The notes below the pieces were generated by a model. The model saw only the letters and a program-made list of their open reading frames with translations, was not told the DNA's origin and did no database searches. Position numbers and translations under genes: made by a program. Positions 24,285-32,309 of a DNA stretch of 41,089 nt are shown here, piece after piece; the stretch's first letter is position 1, and the number at the start of each line of letters is the position of its first letter. The DNA is taken from the NCBI GenBank assembly GCA_003332265.1, contig QPGA01000038.1, forward strand, positions 1-41,089, written 5' to 3'. The DNA is from Candidatus Accumulibacter meliphilus (GTDB taxonomy: Bacteria; Pseudomonadota; Gammaproteobacteria; Burkholderiales; Rhodocyclaceae).

Positions 24285-26809
24285 GTCTTCACCGCCGGAG
24301 ACGCGGCGTAGACCGGATCACCAGGCCTGCCACCGTTCGACACGCCACCTTCCTGTATCTCGATCAGCCAGCCAAACTCGAACAGCAGGCGGCACGCTTT
24401 CTTGACTGCTTCGCGGTCGGCCAGCCCATGCCATCCCTTGCGCGATATTTCCCAAGCCTTGAAGGTGTCGGGCAATTCGCCGCGCCGCATCCGTGCGAGC
24501 AGCAGGTCGGCCGCTCCCGTTTCCGGGTGCTGCGCCGCGTGATAGACGCGCTGCGCGTGCGGCGTCAGGTAGTCGATCCACGCCAACGCCTTGAGAATGG
24601 TTCGCTCGGATACCTCCGTACCAGCAGGGTCATCGGCAACATGTATGATCAGCGCCAGTTTTCCGACAAGCCCAGGGTATTTCCCGAAGTGCGCCGATAC
24701 TGGCCCGCTCTCATCGGCCGACGCCTCGATAGATCGGCGGTTCTGCATGAAGGTGATGTACCACTCGTTGAAATGCCCTTGCGCCTTGTCGGACAGGCGA
24801 ACAAATGGCGGGTCGTTGCCGAAGCCGTCTGTCTGCCCCATGGCGATCGGGTCAAAGCTATCTGCCCGCTCAAACAGGGCGTCGACCGCGGTTCGTGCGT
24901 CGCGACTCGGGAATCGATCGACAAGCGCAAACGGTTCAGAATCCGGCCAGGCGATTAGTTGGAATCGTTGCAGCAGGCCATCCGCCCGTTCGCCTGAATA
25001 TGCGCTGCGCACGTAGCGCGATAGCGGCCCAGGCTGCATTCCGCCGACAACGGAAAGCGCGAACTTTGGTAGCGCCGTTGTGCCCCTGCTGATTGAGTCG
25101 AATCGGTATCCCTCGCTGCCGGACCACCCCGACAGGTACAGGCCCCGCAACGTCGCGTTGCGATCGTCTTCCAGTTTGACCAGCAGCGACGATAGCTCGT
25201 CGCGCTCAACCAGTAGTCCATGCGGATTCTCGGCCAGCATCACGCCAAGCTTTTCGGCCGTTGGCTCGCTTGTCCAGTAGGCCCGTGCAACAGGCGCGGC
25301 AGGCAGTTCCTCATCACCCAGATCGACTGCGGCGCCGGAGTCCTTCGCCAACGCTTCGACGACTTTCTTCCGCTTTGCATCCTTGCGCAACTTGAATGCT
25401 TCCGCCCTAAGGTCGTGTTCGGCCCGTTGTTGCCGGTGCAGATCGTCAGCCGCGACTTGCAACTTCTTGAACGGTCGCATGGCTGCACGTTCCGCAGGCG
25501 ACTTCAGCGCAGACGGCGGACCAATCATTGCAGCCCAGACGTTGGCGTACTCCGTCCAGTCGTCGTACCGCTTCAGGCGAATACCGATCTTTCTGCCGAT
25601 GACGCTGCCAAGAGCGGCCATGCTCGCCACCGCGGCGAAGTCCGGCCGAAATCGTGCTCGTTCCGATGCGTCTCGAACGTAGTCCACCAGATCATCTGGC
25701 AGCAAATCCAGCGGGAAATCTGGCACTTTCGGAAGTCTTGGCAGCGGTTGCGGTGCAGGCCATGCAGGGCTTTCAGAATCGCCCGTTGGCCTGCTTTCTC
25801 CTTCCTCCTGGCCGTCTCCCCTTGGCGGTGCCGCCGCGCCGGATATGGAGCGCTTTACGGCTTCCAATCCGCATAGCTGCGCCATGTCGTTGAAGTCTTT
25901 GGCGTCGTCTGGTCGGTCAGTGCCGAATTCGGGGATTGCCAGCCTGCCGCCGACGGATCGCGCCGCCTCTATCGCGTGAGGGTCAGGCTCGCCGGTCGCT
26001 TTTACGAGATCAGCACCAATGACCAGCGGCCTCGTCGGGTAGCGTTCGCGCATGATTGTCGCCATCGCGATTAGGTTGCCGGACGAGAGCGCCGCAACAC
26101 TCAGGTCGCCATTCGCCTCCTTTCCGGACAGCGTTGTCGCTACCCCCTCGAATATTTGCAGCGGCTCCGGCCCGTCGGTTTCTGGCAATGACTGTGCCGC
26201 CCAATAGCCGCCTATCTTCGCGCCACCGTAGAGGGCCGACTTGCGCCCGTCGCTGTCGATCAGCTCTAGCGTCGACAGGGCAGCACCGACTTTGATAGGC
26301 GCGACCAGCAAACGCCCGGTCAGCGGCGCGCCCTTCGATTTCGGCGAGTAGCCCAGGATCGCGGCGGCCTCAGCGACATCGATTTCGCGCAGGGTCGCTA
26401 CTGGTGCCACACCTTTGCGTTTCAGATATGGATTGGCGGCGGTTGCCGGTGTCGCGGCCCTCCAGATCGCGGTCGAATTCTTGGTGGCTTCGGTCTGTCG
26501 CCGCGCTTCGTCGGTTTCGCGTTCGCGTCGCGTGGCTTCGACCTTTGCTCGGTGCGTGCCTTCTTCTGCGGGCGTCAGTGGGCGGCCAATGTCAGCCCGC
26601 CAGGATTGCGTCAGGCCTGTGCGCCAGTCGCCGAAGCTGCCGCATGGTATGCCGTCGCCGTGCAACAAATACCAGCCGGCATCGTCATTGCGCCGGCCGT
26701 TACTGGCGAAACGCCGAAGTTTGCCGTCTGCCTCAATGCTGTCCGGCGGCGTCAGGCCCGATGCCTGGATCGCATCGCGGAATTGCTCGATAGGATTGTC
26801 CATCACCAT
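24281..26809 (-). CDS. Satellite replication protein: TOPRIM-type primase fused to DUF3987 helicase-like domain
   Basis: 842 residues. A short N-terminal module (RNDDAGWYLLHGDGIPCGSF) precedes a TOPRIM-like domain at about residues 165-310 (LQIFEGVATTLSG with the conserved Glu; LVIGADLVKATGEPDPHAIE; DAKDFNDMAQL). A DUF3987 domain spans about 365-790 with a P-loop-like GPPSALKS at 430-437. Such proteins initiate replication of satellites and islands. Of two near ATGs, 26809 has GAGGT at better spacing, while 26803 shares a base with the stop of the preceding small gene (TGATG). Expressed with the small AlpA-side genes upstream. Confidence 0.86.
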   Translation of the reverse strand: MVMDNPIEQFRDAIQASGLTPPDSIEADGKLRRFASNGRRNDDAGWYLLHGDGIPCGSFGDWRTGLTQSWRADIGRPLTPAEEGTHRAKVEATRRERETDEARRQTEATKNSTAIWRAATPATAANPYLKRKGVAPVATLREIDVAEAAAILGYSPKSKGAPLTGRLLVAPIKVGAALSTLELIDSDGRKSALYGGAKIGGYWAAQSLPETDGPEPLQIFEGVATTLSGKEANGDLSVAALSSGNLIAMATIMRERYPTRPLVIGADLVKATGEPDPHAIEAARSVGGRLAIPEFGTDRPDDAKDFNDMAQLCGLEAVKRSISGAAAPPRGDGQEEGESRPTGDSESPAWPAPQPLPRLPKVPDFPLDLLPDDLVDYVRDASERARFRPDFAAVASMAALGSVIGRKIGIRLKRYDDWTEYANVWAAMIGPPSALKSPAERAAMRPFKKLQVAADDLHRQQRAEHDLRAEAFKLRKDAKRKKVVEALAKDSGAAVDLGDEELPAAPVARAYWTSEPTAEKLGVMLAENPHGLLVERDELSSLLVKLEDDRNATLRGLYLSGWSGSEGYRFDSISRGTTALPKFALSVVGGMQPGPLSRYVRSAYSGERADGLLQRFQLIAWPDSEPFALVDRFPSRDARTAVDALFERADSFDPIAMGQTDGFGNDPPFVRLSDKAQGHFNEWYITFMQNRRSIEASADESGPVSAHFGKYPGLVGKLALIIHVADDPAGTEVSERTILKALAWIDYLTPHAQRVYHAAQHPETGAADLLLARMRRGELPDTFKAWEISRKGWHGLADREAVKKACRLLFEFGWLIEIQEGGVSNGGRPGDPVYAASPAVKT

Positions 26810-26955
26810 GCTGGCACCTCGCTATCAAGGAAGCCAGGCGCCGACCATTCCGGTGTGAACCTCGTGTACAGCGATTCGGGGAAGGGGGCTTGCAGGGTAT
26901 AATTGCGCTTGCTTGGGGCGCTCTCGAATGCTGTTTGGTTCGGGGGCGTTTTCAT
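26803..26955 (-). CDS. 50-residue protein between the AlpA-like and primase genes
   Basis: Reads MKTPPNQTAFESAPSKRNYT..., ending ...DSEVPAW. Its ATG overlaps the AlpA-like gene's stop by 4 bp (ATGA), and its stop overlaps the primase starts. This perfect coupling on both sides supports real translation even though the product is short, Pro-rich and unrecognised. It may mainly serve to couple translation of the primase. Confidence 0.62.
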   Translation of the reverse strand: MKTPPNQTAFESAPSKRNYTLQAPFPESLYTRFTPEWSAPGFLDSEVPAW

Positions 26956-27338
26956 TTAGCCACCTCGTCGGAAGACAGAGGCTTATCAGCGTCGGCGGTG
27001 GGATTGGCTGTAGCCAGTCGCTTTGCTTTGGCGGCGACTTTGCGCGCGATGTGTTTGGGAAGCTTTGCAGGGTCTGCGGCTGCCTTGCGTTCGTGATGCG
27101 CTTTTATCGCCGCAGCGTCAGGCTTGACTGGCTCGCCGTTCAATATTCGACAAGCTTCGTCGAGATCCCAGAGAAGGCGGCCGTTTGGTAGCTTGGTCGG
27201 CGCCAAATTCATCCAGTGCCCGAAAAGGCAATACGATCGGCGGGGAGTTTGCGCCTTTGCGCCGAACAACGCGGCTACTGTCTCAGTGCTGATTTTTGAA
27301 CCGGGGCGAGCGCTCCGTTCGGTGTGCGTTGTATTCAT
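26952..27338 (-). CDS. AlpA/excisionase-like DNA-binding protein
   Basis: 128 residues from the ATG at 27338, with GGAG ten bases upstream; an earlier ATG at 27368 would add 10 residues. SKISTETVAALFGAKAQTPR and LPNGRLLWDLDEACRIL look like a winged helix-turn-helix of the AlpA/MerR type, and the C-terminal half is Lys/Ala-rich (HHERKAAADPAKLPKHIARK). In satellites a protein in this position activates the replication and excision genes. A repeat array directly upstream may be its target. Function is inferred from position and the helix-turn-helix look. Confidence 0.6.
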   Translation of the reverse strand: MNTTHTERSARPGSKISTETVAALFGAKAQTPRRSYCLFGHWMNLAPTKLPNGRLLWDLDEACRILNGEPVKPDAAAIKAHHERKAAADPAKLPKHIARKVAAKAKRLATANPTADADKPLSSDEVAK

Positions 27339-27407
27339 TTGAATCGTGCTCCAAGAAGCCGTTTCCACGGCGGAGCGCGTAGTTCAAATTACGGCACTTT
27401 TGAGAGG

Positions 27408-27492
27408 TACCGGCGCCGGTATTTAATCCCAGGAACAGCAAGGATTACCGGCATGAGATACGGCAAAAACGCCGGTATTCCGTGCCGGTATT
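27408..27492. repeat. GCCGGTATT repeat array (candidate origin or operator)
   Basis: Three direct copies of GCCGGTATT (27415-27423, 27471-27479, 27484-27492), a perfect palindrome TACCGGCGCCGGTA at 27408-27421, and an inverted TTACCGGC near 27445-27452. The array fills the intergenic space upstream of the AlpA-like and primase genes. It fits iterons of a satellite origin or operators for the AlpA-like protein. Confidence 0.65.
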
Positions 27493-29410
27493 ACTCGAAG
27501 TCTTGCCTGGTCTTAAATTCGGGTAAACACTCGGGGAAATGCTTTTTAAGAAAGCTGCATAACGCACCCCTGCTTGCATACCCTTTCTCGCGAAGACAAT
27601 CAGCGAGCACAGCGGGGTTCCAGAGTGCGGAGGCTCTGCCTGGCGCGCCTTTGCACACTTGAGCGTCGATTAACCATTTAGGTACGTCAGACATGGCTCT
27701 GGCCAGACTGTCCTGCTTGAATTTACCGACTAACGGCCAGTCGACGCAAAGAATTTCCCTCTTGCCTAAACCGTGAAGCTGGGAGGGCGCTTCTGTTTTG
27801 GCCGCAGCAGGCGTTACCTCTGGCATAGCCTTCTCTGCCGCTCCAGAATGGGCGGTGTCGCTCTGTTCCTGCGGCTCAGACGGTACTTGCGGCTTGGTAT
27901 TTGTCTTCTGCGCCATCGCGGCTACTGCCCGTCGAAAAGCATCCGGTACGCTGAACGCATTAACACCTGCGCGCAGGGTGTCGACGAACAGCAAGAGCTG
28001 ACAGGGGGTACAAGGGAAAAGAAGGGGAGGCGTATCGTTGTCACGGAGCATAGGAGGCTGCCACCCTCTGGGCGCAGAAATGAGCGCTTGCTCATCCCAT
28101 TTCACAAACCGGATACCGGATTCCTCTACGTAATAGTGCGTGTACTTTCCTAATCCAACGCCGCTAAGCTCGATCCAATCCGCTGCTTGGAGACAAGGAG
28201 CGCCCGCCAGTTCGATGCACCTTTCGTCCGACGCATTGCCGGCACGCTTCCCTGTCGGGTACAAGGAAGCAAAAACTGCCAGTCCCATGTGCTCGTGATA
28301 GCTGGCGGGCTCCAATTCATCCCATGCGGAAACATCGTTTTCCTCGTACATTCTCGTCTCTGGTTTTTCGCCAACAACGGGTGGAGTAATAGCGGCCAGT
28401 GGGAGCCCCTCGAAGCCCTCCATAATTATCTCTCGCGTTTCTGGCGGGGCGATTAAAGGCGAAAATTTTAGTGTCAGGTCGCCGGGACGCGCGTGAAGCA
28501 CGGTAAAGCGCGTAGGCGAATAGCATCGGCGGAATTCCCGCTCGAATTCATCGCGCCAGAGGAAAACTCCGACATGCAGCAGCCTTGTCGACTCGGCCAG
28601 CCAAATCGGGCGAGTTAGCTTTTTGTCATCGCTCATAGCATTTAGTCTACTGGCGAGCCCTTCCAACTGGTCGTCAACAACATCCCACTCGCTAGGCAAG
28701 ACTTGAGAATATCCCCCGTCCGCCAGCAGTTGATAGGCATATACGCCCTCAAAGCGGTTCATTGAATCAGCGTGTGCGAGCGATTTCGCAACCACATCGG
28801 GCGACATCCACCTACCGGTCACGAGCGGAATAGCGCGCACCGGAATGGCTTCACGGCCACAAATGAAAACTACAACGCTGGTATTTATCGCTCCCAAATG
28901 GACGGGCTTGGGCCGAGTTTTCCTTTCACCCGATACGGTCAGTACGGAGTCTGTGGTCGGTCGATTCTCAGTCGCCACATCATTGGGTTCAATCCATCCG
29001 CGCTCGTCAATCCAGCCAACGCGAGATATTGAAAACTCGTCACCTCGCTCACGAGCCCATTTGTTCAGACTGCTGAGCGTCGTATAGATGCACAGTGCGT
29101 GCGTCATATTCAGGTCGACGTCGGTTGAACTAGGGCCGCTCAAGACCTCGCTATATGTGCCGTCGCTGTTGGCTCGCTGGATAACCTCGTCGAACGTCCC
29201 TGGCCTACCGTCTTGGTCCGTGACTACGAGCTTTCCCTCTCGCGCGTCGCCTACAACCCACTCCAGTAGCTTGCGAAATTTCCCTTGATGGGTGGGCTTG
29301 TGAAACGGGGTGTCTCCAGCAGTCGCGGCCGCCCGAGCTACTGCATCGGCGATGGCTACGAGCGGCAACACGTCAAAATTCGGGGCGGATAGTCTCAGCT
29401 CGTACTGCAT
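27491..29410 (-). CDS. Large unrecognised island protein
   Basis: 639 residues from the ATG at 29410 (MQYELRLSAPNFDVLPLVAI), chosen because AAGGAACG lies upstream and the longer frame has antitoxin-shadow composition. It has no transmembrane segment and no nuclease or ATPase motif I can recognise. The central part is mixed alpha/beta. An Ala/Glu/Pro/Thr-rich linker near 510-550 separates a C-terminal basic helical domain (CVDWPLVGKFKQDSLARAMS, then SRGALCSFLKKHFPECLPEF) that may bind DNA. It sits in the variable slot between the integrase/TA side and the replication module, where satellites often carry antiphage cargo. Its stop codon overlaps one of the GCCGGTATT repeats. Confidence 0.75.
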   Translation of the reverse strand: MQYELRLSAPNFDVLPLVAIADAVARAAATAGDTPFHKPTHQGKFRKLLEWVVGDAREGKLVVTDQDGRPGTFDEVIQRANSDGTYSEVLSGPSSTDVDLNMTHALCIYTTLSSLNKWARERGDEFSISRVGWIDERGWIEPNDVATENRPTTDSVLTVSGERKTRPKPVHLGAINTSVVVFICGREAIPVRAIPLVTGRWMSPDVVAKSLAHADSMNRFEGVYAYQLLADGGYSQVLPSEWDVVDDQLEGLASRLNAMSDDKKLTRPIWLAESTRLLHVGVFLWRDEFEREFRRCYSPTRFTVLHARPGDLTLKFSPLIAPPETREIIMEGFEGLPLAAITPPVVGEKPETRMYEENDVSAWDELEPASYHEHMGLAVFASLYPTGKRAGNASDERCIELAGAPCLQAADWIELSGVGLGKYTHYYVEESGIRFVKWDEQALISAPRGWQPPMLRDNDTPPLLFPCTPCQLLLFVDTLRAGVNAFSVPDAFRRAVAAMAQKTNTKPQVPSEPQEQSDTAHSGAAEKAMPEVTPAAAKTEAPSQLHGLGKREILCVDWPLVGKFKQDSLARAMSDVPKWLIDAQVCKGAPGRASALWNPAVLADCLREKGYASRGALCSFLKKHFPECLPEFKTRQDFE

Positions 29411-29444
29411 TTCGCGTTCCTTCTTTGCGCTCCTCCATAAAGGG

Positions 29445-29960
29445 TGCCGCGCCAGCCGGGGAAGGTGCCCGGCTTTCTCCCCGTCGGGATAGGCGCGGCA
29501 AACTCGATCAGGCTGGGTGTTCTTCGCGTCGAGCCACGGCCAGACGCAGACCCGCCGCGGACAGGACGGCCAGCAGCGTTTCAAGTGTCGGATTCCCCTT
29601 GGGAGACAGCGCGCGGTAAAGGCTTTCACGGCGCAGGCCGGCGCGTTCTGCTACCTCCTCCATGCCTTGCGCTTGGGCGACATGGCGCAGGGCGCGCAGC
29701 AGGCATTGGCGCCCGCCGGGTTCATCGGCCTCTTCCAGCGCAGCAGCCAGGTATTCATCGGCAAAAGCCGGATCTTCGCGGAGCAGTTCCACCATTGCGT
29801 CATCGTGGGGGCGGGCGGCTTTCATTGTGCGTTCCTCATTTTCCAGTCTTGCCAGTAGCGGACAGCGGTAGCGATGTCGGCTTGCTGCCGGCGCTTGTCG
29901 CCACCGATCAGCAGTAACAGCACTCGGCGGCCTGCCTGAGCGTAATACACCCGGTAGCCG
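29445..29960. repeat. Copy 1 of a ~516-bp duplicated toxin-antitoxin module
   Basis: Nearly identical to 40573-41089, allowing one 1-base indel near 29498 and scattered substitutions; the homologous region is cut by the window end. The shared segment begins exactly at an inverted repeat (TGCCGCGCC...GGCGCGGCA) with an inner AGCCGGG...CCCGGCT hairpin, and then contains the antitoxin gene and at least half of the toxin gene. Confidence 0.9.
29508..29825 (-). CDS. HI1420-family antitoxin (helix-turn-helix)
   Basis: 105 residues. The helix-turn-helix LRHVAQAQGMEEVAERAGLR then RESLYRALSPKGNPTLETLL is typical of the addiction-module antidote family (HI1420-like). The start at 29825 overlaps the toxin stop by 4 bp; toxin-first order is normal for this family. 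The protein is identical in sequence to the one encoded at 40637-40954. It should bind the toxin and repress the operon. Confidence 0.9.
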   Translation of the reverse strand: MKAARPHDDAMVELLREDPAFADEYLAAALEEADEPGGRQCLLRALRHVAQAQGMEEVAERAGLRRESLYRALSPKGNPTLETLLAVLSAAGLRLAVARREEHPA

Positions 29961-30124
29961 GGGCCGTGGTCTATCTTCAGTTCCCATACTCCATCGCTCA
30001 GCGGCTTGTGGTCGCCGAAGTTGCCAGCGGCCATGCGCTGCACCCGGACGGCCACCCTTGCGCGTGCCTGCCTGTCTGCTAGGTCTGCGAGCCATTCCTT
30101 GAACGGGTCGCGGCCGTCTGCCAT
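29822..30124 (-). CDS. RelE/ParE-superfamily toxin (Gp49/HI1419 type)
   Basis: 100 residues with the compact RelE fold pattern: DPFKEWLADLADRQARARVA, then GVWELKIDHGPGYRVYYAQA and a beta-strand/charged end (RRVLLLLIGGDKRRQQADIA). Such toxins are translation-dependent mRNA interferases. Toxin and antitoxin form a complete pair that probably stabilises the island. A partial second copy at the window end differs by at least one conservative change (LLLLIGGD to LLLLVGGD). Confidence 0.88.
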   Translation of the reverse strand: MADGRDPFKEWLADLADRQARARVAVRVQRMAAGNFGDHKPLSDGVWELKIDHGPGYRVYYAQAGRRVLLLLIGGDKRRQQADIATAVRYWQDWKMRNAQ

Positions 30125-30198
30125 CTGTTAGTCGAGAAGGTCGAACATAGGTTTGTAACTTAGATGTTACCCAAGTTTCGCAGGCGTCACAAACCCCA

Positions 30199-30483
30199 TC
30201 AAGCCGCGATTCGTGCCACCGGCGCGCGTTCTTTGGCGCGCTCGCCAGCGGTCCACAAGTCGCGTTGCGTCTGCAGCCGTAGCCAGTAGCCGGGCGAGGT
30301 ACCCAAGGCTTCGTGCAAGCGCAGGTCCATGTCGGCGGTAATGGCGGCGTGTCCGTGCAGGATGCGAGACAGCATGACGCGGCTGATGCCCATGTGTGCA
30401 GCGAACGCAGTCACGCTCATGTCGAGGTCGTCCAGCCAGCCGGCGAGCAGGTCGCCGGGGGGCGCGGGGTTGTGCATGTCCAT
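30199..30483 (-). CDS. higA: HigA-family antitoxin
   Basis: 94 residues. AGWLDDLDMSVTAFAAHMGI then SRVMLSRILHGHAAITADMD is the HigA/VapI helix-turn-helix, followed by the family phrase LHEALGTSPGYWLRLQTQRD. It directly follows the HigB-like gene, which has an internal amber codon. If the toxin is not made, this antitoxin may act only as an autorepressor or as an anti-toxin against related modules. Confidence 0.9.
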   Translation of the reverse strand: MDMHNPAPPGDLLAGWLDDLDMSVTAFAAHMGISRVMLSRILHGHAAITADMDLRLHEALGTSPGYWLRLQTQRDLWTAGERAKERAPVARIAA

Positions 30484-30493
30484 GTGTCGGGCC

Positions 30494-30772
30494 TCAGTGA
30501 TAGTCGATGTAGTCGAGCAGCTCCACGTCCGTTCCGTCGAACCGAAAAACCAGCCGCCAATTCGCCTGAACGGTCATCGCATGAAAGCCGGCGAGCTTGC
30601 CCGACAGGCCATGCAGACGCCAGGAAGGGCGGGCCAGGTCGTCAGGCGCGGCGGCGGCGTGCAGGGCGGCCAGCATTTCCCGTAGGCGCTTGGCGTGAAT
30701 CGGCTATATGCCAGCTTGCGTGCCAGAGCGGAAGAACGCTTCCAGCCCTTTGTGGCGGAACGAAGTAATCAT
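30494..30772 (-). pseudogene. higB: HigB toxin gene interrupted by an in-frame amber codon
   Basis: Read from the ATG at 30772 the frame gives MITSFRHKGLEAFFRSGTQA-GI, then TAG (plus-strand 30704-30706), then P-IHAKRLREMLAALHAA and continues in the same frame to a normal HigB C-terminus (ANWRLVFRFDGTDVELLDYI). HigB homologues commonly have Gln before Pro at this point, so one CAG-to-TAG change explains the stop. Full length would be 92 residues. Restart at the internal ATG (30676) would drop the first 32 residues. Either a disarmed toxin or a base-calling error. Confidence 0.85.
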
Positions 30773-30790
30773 AGTTTGTATATCGCCGCT

Positions 30791-32137
30791 TTACAATTTG
30801 TTCCGCACGACACGCAAACCGGCGTCGGATTCGCCGGGCTGCTCGATACCCGCTTCGTTCAGAATCCAGGCCTCGATCTTCGTGTGCCACATGCGCAGCA
30901 GGTCGAGCGGCCGAACGCGGTAATGCTTCTCGGCAGTCGCGCTCGGCGCGTGTCCCATGATTTGCGCTGAGACTCCGGCGGGGCATTCTACCCATTCCGC
31001 CAGCGTACCGAACGAGCGGCGCAGGCCGTGAATGGTGACGTTTGGGAGGCCCGCGGCAATCAGTGCCTTGTTGTGCTGGATGCGCGGCTCTTGCAGCCTG
31101 CCAGACGCGGCGGCAGGGCTTGAGAATACCCATTCATTGCGGCGGGGCAGGGCGGCGAGCAGCGAAGCGACAAAGGGCGTCATCGGAATAGTGCGATTGC
31201 CTTGCACCTTGTCGCCGATGGTCAGGGATTTCCACTGGAAATCGACATCCTTCCACCGGATGCCCGCCACTTCCTCCCGGCGCGCTCCCGTCAGCAACGC
31301 CGTTTGCAGATAGGCGGCAATAACAGGATTCTGTATCTGGCGCACCGTGGCGAACCACGACGGCAACTGCTCGCGCTGCAAGCAATCATCCTTGGCAATC
31401 TTCTTCGGCAGCTCGTTTTTCGCCATACGACTGCCGCAGGCGTCCACGTGCGCCTGAGCGCGGTACTCGGGGCGATCGCTGCACCAGTTCAGGAAGGCGC
31501 GCAGCAGCCGGAAAGCAAGCGCTGCTTGTGTCGGTCGTTTGGCGGCCTCGTCTTTCAGCCAGGCGCGCACGCAGTCGGCGGTGATTTGCGCCAAGGGGCG
31601 AGCCAGCAACGCCAGAAGTGCGCCCGGCATTGTCGTGTCGCCCTCGCCAGGTCGGCGGCCTCGGGTCTTGGGCTTCCCGCCAGGATCGACAAGCCGCAAA
31701 TGGTCAAGCAAGGTGCGCTCACCCCACTTCGGCGCACGTGCCACGAGGTACGCTTGCCAGGCTTCAAGGGCCGGTGCCTCGATTCGCTGCGCCTCGACTC
31801 GTTTGGCTTCGTCCTCGGCGCGCTTGGCGTCAGCGGCCGCGATTCGGTCGACCTTTTCTTGGCGCGGGTCGATTCCCTGGTCGATCAGCGTTTGCAGTCG
31901 GCGGGCTTCGTCGCGGGCGGCGGATAGCGTCCACGCCCTCGGATCGCCAATCGTCAGCCGGACGGTGGCGCCAGACTCGAGACGGCCTTGCAGAACGTAG
32001 CGTTTCGAGCCCCCGGCCGATGCCTTCAGGCCAAGCCCGCTTGCGCTGGTGTCCCACAGAAACTCGGCCTGCTTACCTTCTTCGCAGCGGAAAGCCGCGA
32101 CTCTGCCAGCCGTCAAATTCACCTTGTTGTCGCTCAT
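30791..32137 (-). CDS. P4-type tyrosine integrase
   Basis: 448 residues from the ATG at 32137, preferred because GGGGG lies upstream and the 38-residue extension lacks family character. The N-terminal DUF4102-type arm-binding domain (VAAFRCEEGKQAEFLWDTSA, then GLGLKASAGGSKRYVLQGRL) is followed by a core-binding domain and the catalytic domain. Catalytic residues are visible: R286 (TGARREE), K310, H370 and R373 (HGLRRSFG), H396 (GHAPSA) and nucleophile Y406 (EKHYRVR). It lies about 170 bp from the right attachment core and reads away from it. It should catalyse recombination between the 46-bp repeats. Confidence 0.93.
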   Translation of the reverse strand: MSDNKVNLTAGRVAAFRCEEGKQAEFLWDTSASGLGLKASAGGSKRYVLQGRLESGATVRLTIGDPRAWTLSAARDEARRLQTLIDQGIDPRQEKVDRIAAADAKRAEDEAKRVEAQRIEAPALEAWQAYLVARAPKWGERTLLDHLRLVDPGGKPKTRGRRPGEGDTTMPGALLALLARPLAQITADCVRAWLKDEAAKRPTQAALAFRLLRAFLNWCSDRPEYRAQAHVDACGSRMAKNELPKKIAKDDCLQREQLPSWFATVRQIQNPVIAAYLQTALLTGARREEVAGIRWKDVDFQWKSLTIGDKVQGNRTIPMTPFVASLLAALPRRNEWVFSSPAAASGRLQEPRIQHNKALIAAGLPNVTIHGLRRSFGTLAEWVECPAGVSAQIMGHAPSATAEKHYRVRPLDLLRMWHTKIEAWILNEAGIEQPGESDAGLRVVRNKL

Positions 32138-32309
32138 ATTGGCCCCCGTTTTCAGCCTGCCAGTTGATTCTGGTAAGCACACAGTAAGCAGATTATAGGC
32201 ATGTGCTTCAACGTCGTGCAACGTGCAATTTCGGCAATACGTTGAAAACAAGCGTTTTTAGCATCCTTCGCGCATTCGGTTCAACGTAGAAAAACGCTAT
32301 TGTTTGCGA
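32138..32309. promoter_or_regulatory. Integrase promoter and arm-type repeats next to attR
   Basis: Contains TTCAACGT at 32207-32214 and 32280-32287, its inverse ACGTTGAA at 32239-32246, a perfect 9-bp inverted repeat AGCGTTTTT / AAAAACGCT (32251-32259 and 32290-32298), and the GTAAGC doublet at 32168-32194 shared with the left end. Such repeats beside an attachment core are expected integrase or excision-factor sites, and may also set integrase autoregulation. Confidence 0.6.

Noticed and set aside
29445-29500. Integron attC site
   Set aside because: The palindrome lacks the AAC/GTT core-site pair required for attC, and no integron integrase is present.
29411-29629. N-terminal extension of the 639-residue island protein
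   Set aside because: The added 73 residues are the out-of-frame translation of the antitoxin gene; the ATG at 29410 has its own ribosome site.
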